Positions 5,794-11,066 of a stretch of 16,082 nucleotides of DNA are shown in pieces. The stretch comes from Candidatus Pacearchaeota archaeon (GTDB lineage: Archaea; Nanoarchaeota; Nanoarchaeia; Pacearchaeales; GW2011-AR1). The stretch spans positions 1 through 16,082 of the forward strand of contig JALOBN010000051.1 of assembly GCA_023228245.1 (NCBI GenBank). The letters are read 5' to 3'. Numbering within the stretch: the first letter of the stretch is position 1; the number at the start of each line of letters is the position of its first letter. The notes beneath the pieces were generated by a model. It saw only the letters and a program-made list of their open reading frames with translations, had not been told where the DNA came from and did not search any database. Position numbers and translations under genes: made by a program.

Positions 5794-6107
5794 GGGGGTC
5801 CCTCCCTGAAAGCCTCTATTGCCTGCTCGATCGTCGGATGCCGCTCGAATAGAGATCCTTCTCGTTCGCGTTTCCATATCGCAATCTTCACTCGATTGGG
5901 GCCGCCCTGCTCGATCTGCGCTCGAATGCATTTTTCATGAGCAAGCAGCACAAGCCGGGTCAGATCGTCGAAATCGAATGTGGCCACCGATCCTATGTGA
6001 CTCATTGACCAGCCGTCGCCATATGGCTGTATTTTCGAGGGAAAATGATGCTCTCCCCGGTACCAATCAGCGAAGAATGCAGTCGCTTCTTCCTTCGAGA
6101 GTTTCAT
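5790..6107 (-). CDS. Unknown 105-aa phage-type protein
   Basis: MKLSKEEATAFFADWYRGEH, then HFPSKIQPYGDGWSMSHIGS and FDDLTRLVLLAHEKCIRAQI. It resembles the many small single-domain proteins of phage early regions: an N-terminal helix, a beta-hairpin around GDGWSM..GSVATFD, then a long helix. The start at 6107 has GGAGG 5 nt upstream and ATGA overlap. The longer frame to 6413 is antisense noise. Function unknown. Confidence 0.65.
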   Translation of the reverse strand: MKLSKEEATAFFADWYRGEHHFPSKIQPYGDGWSMSHIGSVATFDFDDLTRLVLLAHEKCIRAQIEQGGPNRVKIAIWKREREGSLFERHPTIEQAIEAFREGPP

Positions 6108-6406
6108 GGCATCCTCCTGACCAGATCTTCCGCGTCTGGTATCTCGCCGCGCCTGGCATTCTCTGTGAGAATCCAGCCAATGCAGGGCACTTTTTGCTTG
6201 GAGCCAAGAATGTCGGCCTCTCGGGCAGGATGCTCCAGAACTCCGGCTGCGGCCATGTTCCGCAAAAGCCGTCTGGCGGTGTCTTGGCTGACATGCTGCG
6301 TCATGGCCACGAGCTGCACGGTGAGGATGGTGGCTGGATCTTCCTCGAATAGATCCAGGGTGCCCCGGATGGTGCAGCAGTCTTCTGCTCGTTGGTGGTC
6401 GGACAT
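6104..6406 (-). CDS. Winged-helix DNA-binding protein
   Basis: 100 residues starting MSDHQRAEDCCTIRGTLDLF. Residues 31-58 (QLVAMTQHVSQDTARRLLRN, then MAAAGVLEHP) match the helix-turn-helix plus wing start of MarR/ArsR-like folds: 'T..v..dTaRRlLr.m..aGvLe'. C-terminal residues 61-100 include a hydrophobic strand (VPCIGWILTENA) and a helix. The ATG at 6406 overlaps the previous stop as TGATG; GAGGTGA lies about 10 nt upstream. Probably a transcription regulator of the element. Confidence 0.65.
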   Translation of the reverse strand: MSDHQRAEDCCTIRGTLDLFEEDPATILTVQLVAMTQHVSQDTARRLLRNMAAAGVLEHPAREADILGSKQKVPCIGWILTENARRGEIPDAEDLVRRMP

Positions 6407-6702
6407 CACTCACTCACCTCTCGCAGATCTTCCGGTCCTAGATCCCAAGAATTATCTCTGGCTCGCTGGTAGGGTTGGATAGTAGCCTCGAAGCGCACCC
6501 GGTCGTCTGGCATAGGGAGAGGAAGCCGCCACTCCTGAAACCTGATCCAGAGATGTGATAGATATCCTGCCGGGGTGTCGACATTTCGCAAGAGCACATG
6601 GCCGCGCGGGCTGATGCGCTCGAAGGTTCCCGCGATGCGGACACGCCTGCCTCTGAGGCTGGCGAGAGTCTTGCCTTTTGCCCGGTCGGTTGCAGGGTTC
6701 AT
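6406..6702 (-). CDS. Small beta-barrel (OB-fold-like) protein
   Basis: 98 residues starting MNPATDRAKGKTLASLRGRR. Strand-rich core: VRIAGTFERISPRGHVLLRN, then HLWIRF, and DRVRFEATIQPYQR. The pattern 'G..VRi.GtFer....gh.lLrnV......hLWir....' followed by 'd.V.FeA.i..Y.r' fits a nucleic-acid-binding OB or related barrel. This is a fold guess from the strand pattern only. The start overlaps the previous stop by ATGA; GGAG is unusually close (1 nt from ATG). The gene at 7018 carries a similar 'SLRGK.V.I.G' segment, so the two may be distant relatives. Confidence 0.6.
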   Translation of the reverse strand: MNPATDRAKGKTLASLRGRRVRIAGTFERISPRGHVLLRNVDTPAGYLSHLWIRFQEWRLPLPMPDDRVRFEATIQPYQRARDNSWDLGPEDLREVSE

Positions 6703-6932
6703 ACTCCGTTCGCCCCCGTGGCATTGATCACCCATGTGGAATTGTTGCCCTGGAAGAGCGTGGCGTTCAGGTGCTCGCCCCAGAAGGTGAGGTTGTGCAC
6801 GCCCTGGCCGGTCGAGCTGCCGGTGATTTGCAGTGTCATGGCGTGGCCGGTCGGTAGCAGCAGGACCAATGAGACAATGCTGAATCCGATCGCCAGAACA
6901 GCCAGCCAGAGGTACAGCGGATCGAGCCTCAT
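6699..6932 (-). CDS. Small membrane-anchored protein with N-glycosylation sequons
   Basis: 77 residues starting MRLDPLYLWLAVLAIGFSIV. One hydrophobic helix (about residues 6-27) follows a short positively charged N-terminus, then a polar domain with four Asn-X-Ser/Thr sequons (NLT, NAT, NST, NAT). This is the look of a signal-anchored protein whose C-terminal part faces outside. GAGG about 8 nt upstream and ATGA overlaps at both ends support the start. It is the only membrane protein in this operon; a cell-surface or entry-exclusion role is conceivable but unproven. Confidence 0.6.
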   Translation of the reverse strand: MRLDPLYLWLAVLAIGFSIVSLVLLLPTGHAMTLQITGSSTGQGVHNLTFWGEHLNATLFQGNNSTWVINATGANGV

Positions 6933-7021
6933 GCAGATCCCTCGATCGGCACTCTGGCGGCCTGCTCTTGCTGCCACAGGCTTTCGGCCTGGCGGAGAGC
7001 GAGTAATGCGGTGCGGGTCAT
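6929..7021 (-). CDS. 30-aa microprotein
   Basis: MTRTALLALRQAESLWQQEQ and a ten-residue tail: a single amphipathic helix. It exactly fills the space between two genes, with ATGA overlaps at both ends. It may be a true peptide or a translational relay. No function can be assigned. Confidence 0.4.
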   Translation of the reverse strand: MTRTALLALRQAESLWQQEQAARVPIEGSA

Positions 7022-7290
7022 TGGCTCGTCACTCCCACGCGCCACAGACCGGCCACGTGGCCGATGATGACGCTTTTGCCCCGGAGGCTCGTTAGTTGCG
7101 GGAGGAGAGCCTCATCGACCAGATATTCCATATGGGAAACTCTGGCCCGGATCAGCCCGTCGCCAACCGGCTCGACCTCTCCCATGATGCCCCAATAGGA
7201 GTGATTGTTTGGGAGGATTTCGGGTTGCTCCGCCGCAATCTCTGCATGGTTCGCAGGAAAAGCATTAATAGAAGCGCATTCAGCATTCAT
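7018..7290 (-). CDS. Unknown 90-aa protein, beta-rich C-terminal half
   Basis: N-terminal 32 residues are polar and probably flexible (EIAAEQPEILPNNHS). Residues 33-88 are strand-rich (YWGIMGEVEPVGDGLIRARV ... LTSLRGKSVIIGHVAGLWRV). The 'LRGK.ViIGHV..LWRVG' end recalls small barrels and the product of the gene at 6406. The start at 7290 overlaps the previous stop by ATGA, with GTGGGGGCG as a weak ribosome site. Not recognised. Confidence 0.6.
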   Translation of the reverse strand: MNAECASINAFPANHAEIAAEQPEILPNNHSYWGIMGEVEPVGDGLIRARVSHMEYLVDEALLPQLTSLRGKSVIIGHVAGLWRVGVTSQ

Positions 7291-7568
7291 TGAGATCGCG
7301 CCCCCACTTGTGGGGCGTGGTCCGCCTTTCCCCTTATCGCGTCCTTTCCCGTTTTGGTCAGCTCGACCAGGGAGACGTTTTTCTGAGTGCGATCGACCTT
7401 GATGAGCTTCTTTGCTTCCAGCGCCCTCAGTCGATCGTAGAGGGTGCGCTCAGCTACCGGACGCCCGGCAAGTCTCTTTCCTAAAACAGATTTTACCGCA
7501 GCCGCCTGGGGCTGACACGGATTCTCGCTGCAATATTTCAGCAGCTCAACATCAATTACATCTAACAT
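7287..7568 (-). CDS. Winged-helix transcriptional regulator, first gene of operon
   Basis: 93 residues from ATG at 7568 (MLDVIDVELLKYCSENPCQP); GAAGGG lies 4 nt upstream. Helices at 5-14, 22-29 and 38-54 and a wing (LIKVDRTQKNVSLVELTKTG) give a standard winged helix. 'RPVAERTLYDRLRALEAKKL' holds the recognition helix. An upstream extension of about 20 residues (ATG at 7601 or TTG at 7628) is open, but would put a 9-bp-periodic repeat inside the coding region. As promoter-proximal gene of a 14-gene operon it is a good candidate for an autoregulator. Confidence 0.7.
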   Translation of the reverse strand: MLDVIDVELLKYCSENPCQPQAAAVKSVLGKRLAGRPVAERTLYDRLRALEAKKLIKVDRTQKNVSLVELTKTGKDAIRGKADHAPQVGARSQ

Positions 7569-7595
7569 TTTGCCCTTCCCGAGCCAGGGAAAAGG

Positions 7596-7627
7596 CCGCA
7601 TAGTTCGCAGGCTTCGCAACGTCCGCA
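7596..7627. repeat. Four YCGCA boxes at exact 9-bp spacing
   Basis: CCGCA at 7596, TCGCA at 7605, TCGCA at 7614, CCGCA at 7623 (plus strand), each followed by four variable bases. The array lies 28-59 bp upstream of the winged-helix start, in its leader. It could be a multimeric operator. Read leftward in the frame of the regulator it would code for repeated R-T/S-L/M, the alternative explanation. Confidence 0.45.
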
Positions 7628-7712
7628 AAGCTTATCTGCTAGCGAATCCTACAACTATGCAGCCTGGGTTGATCCTCGTTGCCTTGGAAACATTGAGGGG
7701 TCTGCCCCGGCT

Positions 7713-7718
7713 CTTATA
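7713..7718 (-). promoter_or_regulatory. TATA-like box for the 7568-3601 operon
   Basis: GTATAAGAG on the minus strand. A second candidate, ATAAATAA, lies at 7749-7756. The predicted start from the first is near 7690, and a GGGG-TCTG-CCCC hairpin (7697-7708) lies between box and start, possibly an operator. I cannot choose between the two boxes. Confidence 0.4.
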
Positions 7719-7817
7719 CTGATTTTTACAGTCTATCTACAACATCTCTTATTTATGCCTTCGTAACTCTTTTGTTTGCGTATGTCATATAGTAGCGCTC
7801 GCGGTATTTAAATCTTT

Positions 7818-7847
7818 GGTTGGTTGTTTGGTTGGTTGTGTGGCTGG
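7818..7847 (+). other. G-rich tract with two-tier G-quadruplex potential
   Basis: GG runs separated by short loops: GGTTGGTTGTTTGGTTGG, then further GG pairs at 7842 and 7846. The layout resembles the two-quartet thrombin-binding aptamer (GGTTGGTGTGGTTGG). It lies between two TATA-like boxes (7805-7813 and 7852-7860) of the rightward gene. Confidence 0.35.
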
Positions 7848-7851
7848 CAAG

Positions 7852-7860
7852 TATTATATA
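7852..7860 (+). promoter_or_regulatory. TATA box of the short rightward gene
   Basis: TATTATATA centred about 28 bp before the ATG at 7884, which has no Shine-Dalgarno. A leaderless transcript is implied. An alternative TATTTAAAT box lies at 7805-7813. The rest of 7629-7851 shows no gene. Confidence 0.5.
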
Positions 7861-7883
7861 GTGGAGCAGACATTTACAGAGAT

Positions 7884-8075
7884 ATGGATTGGCGCGATGT
7901 GCTGAAACTAATCGGAAAAAAAGAGCCGCTAATTGCGCGTGTTCGTACTATTGACAAGCAAGGCAGAATGCATTGGGGAGTGGATTACGGTCGAAAGAGG
8001 GGATTTGCAATCTTCTTCGAACTCACTGAAGATGAATTAAAACAATTAGAAGAACGGTTGGGAGGGAAAAATTAG
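7884..8075 (+). CDS. Unknown 63-aa protein
   Basis: MDWRDVLKLIGKKEPLIARV onward: a short helix, a beta-hairpin (ARVRTIDKQGRMHWGVDYGR), a strand (GFAIFFEL) and a charged helix (EDELKQLEERLGG). Compact alpha-beta layout. The start is set by the TATA box spacing (leaderless); a longer frame from a TTG at 7824 runs through the G-rich tract and is unlikely. Its last 30 bp overlap, tail to tail, the end of the prenyltransferase gene. Function unknown; a single-gene regulator or antitoxin-sized protein. Confidence 0.6.
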   Translation: MDWRDVLKLIGKKEPLIARVRTIDKQGRMHWGVDYGRKRGFAIFFELTEDELKQLEERLGGKN

Positions 8076-8816
8076 GATCGCCCCCCATAAAATCCACCCA
8101 TCCACCAGAAAATCATAGGCCAAGCTAGGCCGCTCTTTTCCGAAGTAGATTATAAGACATAAACCGATAGCGGCGAGGATCGGAGACAATGTGAATATGA
8201 ATATATCAATTATTGCCAAGAGCATCAGCGTTCGCGACCTGCCAAGGATCACCGGAATAGTTCGTACACCGTTGACAGTGTCGCCTTTTATGTCGCGCAT
8301 GTCGCAGAGTATGGTGTCAATCACCATCACCAGGAGCACCAGCACGTAGAGCCACCACGCGCCGCCCACCAGGCCCGCGCGGCAGATGGCCGTTGAGCTG
8401 GCAACAATCAGGGTCTTCATGCCCAGGATGTCTTTGGGCCGGATCCCACGAATTCTCGTCGTGTAGGCTGCCCCCGCCAGGCCCACCACCAGAACACAGG
8501 GCAGCTTCGAAGCGTCCCACCAGGCCACGATAATTATGGCGAGGAGATAGGCCGGGGCGGCAAGCTTCTTGACAGGATATTTTGCCAGCCAGGCCCGGCC
8601 GGGGTTGTTCATGAGGTCCTCTGCAGAGCCGCCTGCGTGGTCTGCGGCGTAAACTGCCCAGGTAACCAGGCCGAGGATAATGGAGGCGGTCGGGTCATAG
8701 GGTTGACCGGCCAACTGGCTAAGCAGCACGATCCAGAAGACCGACATGAGGGAGATCCACAGGGCGGAGACTGATAGGAATCGGAAGAGCCTTACGGCTG
8801 AAAGTGATAGGTTCAT
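8046..8816 (-). CDS. UbiA-superfamily prenyltransferase
   Basis: 256 residues, about eight hydrophobic helices, the size of membrane UbiA enzymes that transfer an isoprenoid chain to an acceptor. The second Asp-rich motif is intact (D172-MR-D175-IKG-D179, followed by TVNGVRTIPVILG). The first is atypical: YAADHAGGSAED, then NNPGR (residues 56-74), instead of NDxxDxxxD. YTTRIRGIRPKDILGMKTLI (118-137) matches the family's cytosolic loop plus helix. Substrate cannot be read; the unusual first motif argues against standard digeranylgeranylglyceryl-phosphate synthase. Start ATG at 8816 has GGAG 9 nt upstream. Unlike the viral genes, it stands alone with its own AT-rich leader, so it may be host cargo or a remnant of host sequence. 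Confidence 0.85.
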   Translation of the reverse strand: MNLSLSAVRLFRFLSVSALWISLMSVFWIVLLSQLAGQPYDPTASIILGLVTWAVYAADHAGGSAEDLMNNPGRAWLAKYPVKKLAAPAYLLAIIIVAWWDASKLPCVLVVGLAGAAYTTRIRGIRPKDILGMKTLIVASSTAICRAGLVGGAWWLYVLVLLVMVIDTILCDMRDIKGDTVNGVRTIPVILGRSRTLMLLAIIDIFIFTLSPILAAIGLCLIIYFGKERPSLAYDFLVDGWILWGAILIFPSQPFF

Positions 8817-8926
8817 TTAAAATAGCTCCTGGGAAGTTGAAACTAAAACGAAAAATTACGCTAAACTATTAATACAATACATTAAAGTTTAGGGGCCTTT
8901 TTGTTCGAGCATACGAGCTACTAACT

Positions 8927-8932
8927 AAAAAA
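8927..8932 (-). terminator. U-tract terminator after the STAS/ATPase pair
   Basis: Six consecutive T on the minus strand, 8 nt after the stop at 8940, in an AT-rich stretch. Archaeal terminators often consist only of such tracts. Of 8817-8926, only the GGAG site before 8816 is otherwise interpretable. Confidence 0.4.
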
Positions 8933-8939
8933 TGATGGT

Positions 8940-9230
8940 TCAATTTCCTTTTTGCAGTCCCATTCGTTGTCGTTCAACCAATTCAAACATCGGTTTAATA
9001 TTGAGAGGTATTTCGCACTCGATAATTTGCTTATCCGATTTAATTTTATTGACTGTATACTGATGTGCGAATGACCTTGTTATCGATGTTATGCCCGAAA
9101 AATCAATCATTATTTTTGGTGCGCTAAGGCTATTTATATATTCAAATAAATCATCTGCGCTATGCCTAAACGCCAGATTACTTGAGAATCTCTGTTGAAG
9201 GGATAACATAAATTCATTCGATGTAGCCAT
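8940..9230 (-). CDS. STAS-like protein, DUF4325 family
   Basis: 96 residues from ATG at 9230 (AAGGAGGT 8 nt upstream). Residues 38-56 (PKIMIDFSGITSITRSFAHQ) carry the core 'hhhDFsgI..I..SFa' strand-loop-helix of the DUF4325 STAS-like family. Next comes a helix (YTVNKIKS), a strand (IECEIPL) and a last helix (IKPMFELVERQR). STAS proteins act as partner-switch antagonists that dock on GHKL kinases; here the gene overlaps the end of such an ATPase by 17 nt. The polar residues of the loop (S45, T48, S49, T51, S53) are candidates for phosphorylation. AT-rich, unlike the neighbouring operons. Confidence 0.8.
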   Translation of the reverse strand: MATSNEFMLSLQQRFSSNLAFRHSADDLFEYINSLSAPKIMIDFSGITSITRSFAHQYTVNKIKSDKQIIECEIPLNIKPMFELVERQRMGLQKGN

Positions 9231-9996
9231 AGATCTCGACCTCCTTTCTTTGGAGGGGCACATGTATGCTTATCAGCGTCCCATGGTATATATCTTCTTC
9301 GTCGAGGTCGAAAGTAAACGTTCCACTCAGATTATTTGCGCCTAATCCAGCCCCTCTTGATACGATTAAGCAGGTTCCATTCATACCTGCTGTTAGTAGT
9401 CTTATTGAAGTGCGTAAGCCGCAACCCCTCTCTTTATCTTTTTTTGTAGATATTCCTGCTAAAGCATAGTCCAACGCGACTTTATCGCTCCCTATCAGAA
9501 TCCCATTGTCCTCATATGACTGAGGTATAGATATACCATTGTCCACTATACAGAACTCCAAAAATCCCAACTTCGGGTACTTTTGAGCCGTTATATATGC
9601 AGTCGAAAATTGCGAATGTTGGTATATATTATCTACTAACTCACCGATAAAGTACTGAAGTGCATTAGTACCACCGCAAGCGGAAGCGTAGGAGTTAAGC
9701 CTATCGAGTTCAGCCCCTGACCCTGTCTTTGGAATCTCTATGATTGGGAGATAGCTCCATCCTTTACCAGTGTTTTTGTTCCTGGTAATTATGTCAAAAT
9801 AATTAGAAACCTTTTTATCTCCGGGGGGAATTAGGGCAATGCCTTTGTTTTGTTTTATAAAAACACCTAATAGAAGAAGAAGCGTTGGATAAAACCATTT
9901 TATGGCAGAGAGGTCTAATTTTCTCGTTGCTAGCGCTTTGGATCTCAGTTGTGTAAATTCCAAATAATCGTTTGCTAGACTTCTCAGTTCAACCAC
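9214..9996 (-). CDS. GHKL (HATPase_c) ATP-binding protein
   Basis: 260 residues. N-box: FIGELVDNIYQHS with E119 and N123. G1 box: FCIVDNGISIP with D152 and G154. G2-like box: RGCGLRTSIRLL (190-201), then a final strand GTLISIHVP. Residues 1-100 are a separate N-terminal region with a hydrophobic segment (WFYPTLLLLLGVFI, 34-47), perhaps a buried helix rather than a membrane span. There is no phospho-acceptor His domain of a sensor kinase, so it looks like an anti-sigma-type kinase/ATPase or a stand-alone ATPase. The start is a GTG with GGGAG 9 nt upstream. Gene order (ATPase, then STAS, overlapping) implies a complex. AT-rich composition suggests separate acquisition. Confidence 0.8.
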   Translation of the reverse strand: MVELRSLANDYLEFTQLRSKALATRKLDLSAIKWFYPTLLLLLGVFIKQNKGIALIPPGDKKVSNYFDIITRNKNTGKGWSYLPIIEIPKTGSGAELDRLNSYASACGGTNALQYFIGELVDNIYQHSQFSTAYITAQKYPKLGFLEFCIVDNGISIPQSYEDNGILIGSDKVALDYALAGISTKKDKERGCGLRTSIRLLTAGMNGTCLIVSRGAGLGANNLSGTFTFDLDEEDIYHGTLISIHVPLQRKEVEIYGYIE

Positions 9997-10011
9997 TTAT
10001 TTACTCCCTCG

Positions 10012-10041
10012 CTATGCCCTTGCAGTACGACTTCTTGGCAT
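10012..10041 (-). CDS. Nine-codon leader ORF (MPRSRTARA)
   Basis: ATG at 10041 is preceded by GGGGGGTGAGT, whose GGTGA is the best possible archaeal ribosome site. The frame is closed by TAG after nine codons, 15 nt before the GTG of the ATPase gene. Three of nine codons are arginine. Possible roles are a regulatory leader peptide or ribosome loading for the weak GTG start downstream. Confidence 0.4.
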   Translation of the reverse strand: MPRSRTARA

Positions 10042-10082
10042 ACTCACCCCCCTAAGTTAAAATTATCGCTTATTTAGAATAT

Positions 10083-10092
10083 AGTATAAAAA
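10083..10092 (-). promoter_or_regulatory. TATA box of the ATPase/STAS operon
   Basis: TTTTTATACT on the minus strand. Initiation about 25 nt downstream (near 10060) would leave the GGTGA leader ORF close to the 5' end of the transcript. Confidence 0.5.
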
Positions 10093-10109
10093 TATTAATC
10101 AACTAAAAG

Positions 10110-10912
10110 TTAAAAGCTTTTCACGGGCCGGGATTGTTTCAGATAGTGCTCGAACAGCTCTTTGCCCCATCTCACCGCTTCCGGCCCTTCGCAGATCAGA
10201 TCTTGTTGAGGATCATAGGAGCCATCTGGCTGGAAGAGTGCCAGAGATGCCAGCTCGTCGGTCACGGTGAAGGCTACTTTCGCATCTTTGATTTCATAAA
10301 GGGAGAAACTGTTGTATGCTAGCGCCGCCTTTAGGGCATCCGGCTCTATTTGCTCGATCACCCAACGCGTGAGGATTAGCTCCACTGTGGCACCATTTGT
10401 TAAGAGGGTTATTATCATCTCTGCGTAACCGGGCTCAATAACACCCGATATGCCGCGCATCTCCTTTGCTCTGTAGACGGCCTCGATGAATGCCTTTGGC
10501 TCTTCATAGGGGAGTCGGGCGCGTCCCTAATACACTGCCCGCCGGAGAGCATGCCGAGGCAGACCTGTAAACCGTCTGGTATCCCTTCAAGGCTGTGTGT
10601 CGCCCAAAATTGCTCGTACTCCTCAAGCGCCGCCAGGGTTCCTGCAGCAGATTCTAGAAGCTTGACTTTTATAGAGCCTGTGTTTGTTAATTGATAAACT
10701 GAATTGTTGTGTTTCCCCCGGACCTCTACTGCATGGTCCTCGACGAGGGCCCGCAGTGATTGTGATATTGTCGTGTCAGGAATTGAGAGCGCTCGCGTCA
10801 ACTCGGGAAGTGTCTGGGGATTGCTTTTGAGTGCGAATAATATCTTCGCCCTTGTGCCCGATCCAGTGAGATGTTTGAGTTGCACCATTCCCTGGTCGTC
10901 ATATTGGAGCAT
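10110..10912 (-). pseudogene. Frameshifted FilR1/DUF1724-type methanogen regulator
   Basis: Two frames join into one protein of about 267 residues, the usual size of this family. The first frame (from ATG at 10912) has a winged helix (GSGTRAKILFALKSNPQTLP; PDTTISQSLRALVEDHAVEV; YQLTNTG) and continues EQFWATHSLEGIPDGLQVCL, then GQCIRDAPDSP. The second frame continues YEEPKAFIEAVYRAKEMRGI, then PGYAEMIITLLTNGATVELI, down to FEHYLKQ. The switch lies at the GGGG run at 10509-10512: one extra base would restore the frame. This may be a real inactivating mutation or a homopolymer sequencing error. The C-terminal half matches the FilR1 middle domain of methanogen regulators. It overlaps the DUF6011 gene by 14 nt. 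Confidence 0.75.
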
Positions 10913-11066
10913 TTGAATCGTCCCCTTTCTGCATCATTTTCTTGATGCACACTGGACCGTATCCCGTCTTCATTGCCTTTTCGCTCCGTAATTTCCTATG
11001 GCATCTCCGGCAGTACCGGCTGAGCGGTGCCTCGCCCACGCCGGACTCTTGGATGATTTCTGACAT
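10899..11066 (-). CDS. DUF6011-type zinc-binding protein
   Basis: 55 residues. C19-RR-C22-HRKLRSEKAMKT then G35-YGPVC40 IKK matches DUF6011, small zinc-binding proteins of phages and actinobacteria with 'CxxCgR.L.......GyGPvC'. The ATG at 11066 directly follows the TAA of the ATPase gene, and GGAGG lies 9 nt upstream within that gene's end. Its function in any system is unknown; it is usually a phage early-region accessory protein. Confidence 0.75.
   Translation of the reverse strand: MSEIIQESGVGEAPLSRYCRRCHRKLRSEKAMKTGYGPVCIKKMMQKGDDSNAPI

Noticed and set aside
5790..6413. Extended 207-codon version of the 105-aa gene
   Set aside because: The extra 102 residues (His/Arg/Ser-rich) are the shadow of the winged-helix gene; the internal ATG at 6107 has GGAGG and an ATGA overlap.
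9980..9996. Considering the ATPase a membrane sensor kinase because of its WFYPTLLLLLGVFI segment
   Set aside because: A single short hydrophobic segment with no flanking charged pattern, no signal peptide and no His-acceptor domain; a buried helix is more likely.
10113..10122. AAAAGCTTTT palindrome at the end of the FilR1-like gene
   Set aside because: Lies within the last codons and stop, is AT-simple, and has no second copy; too weak to call an operator or terminator.
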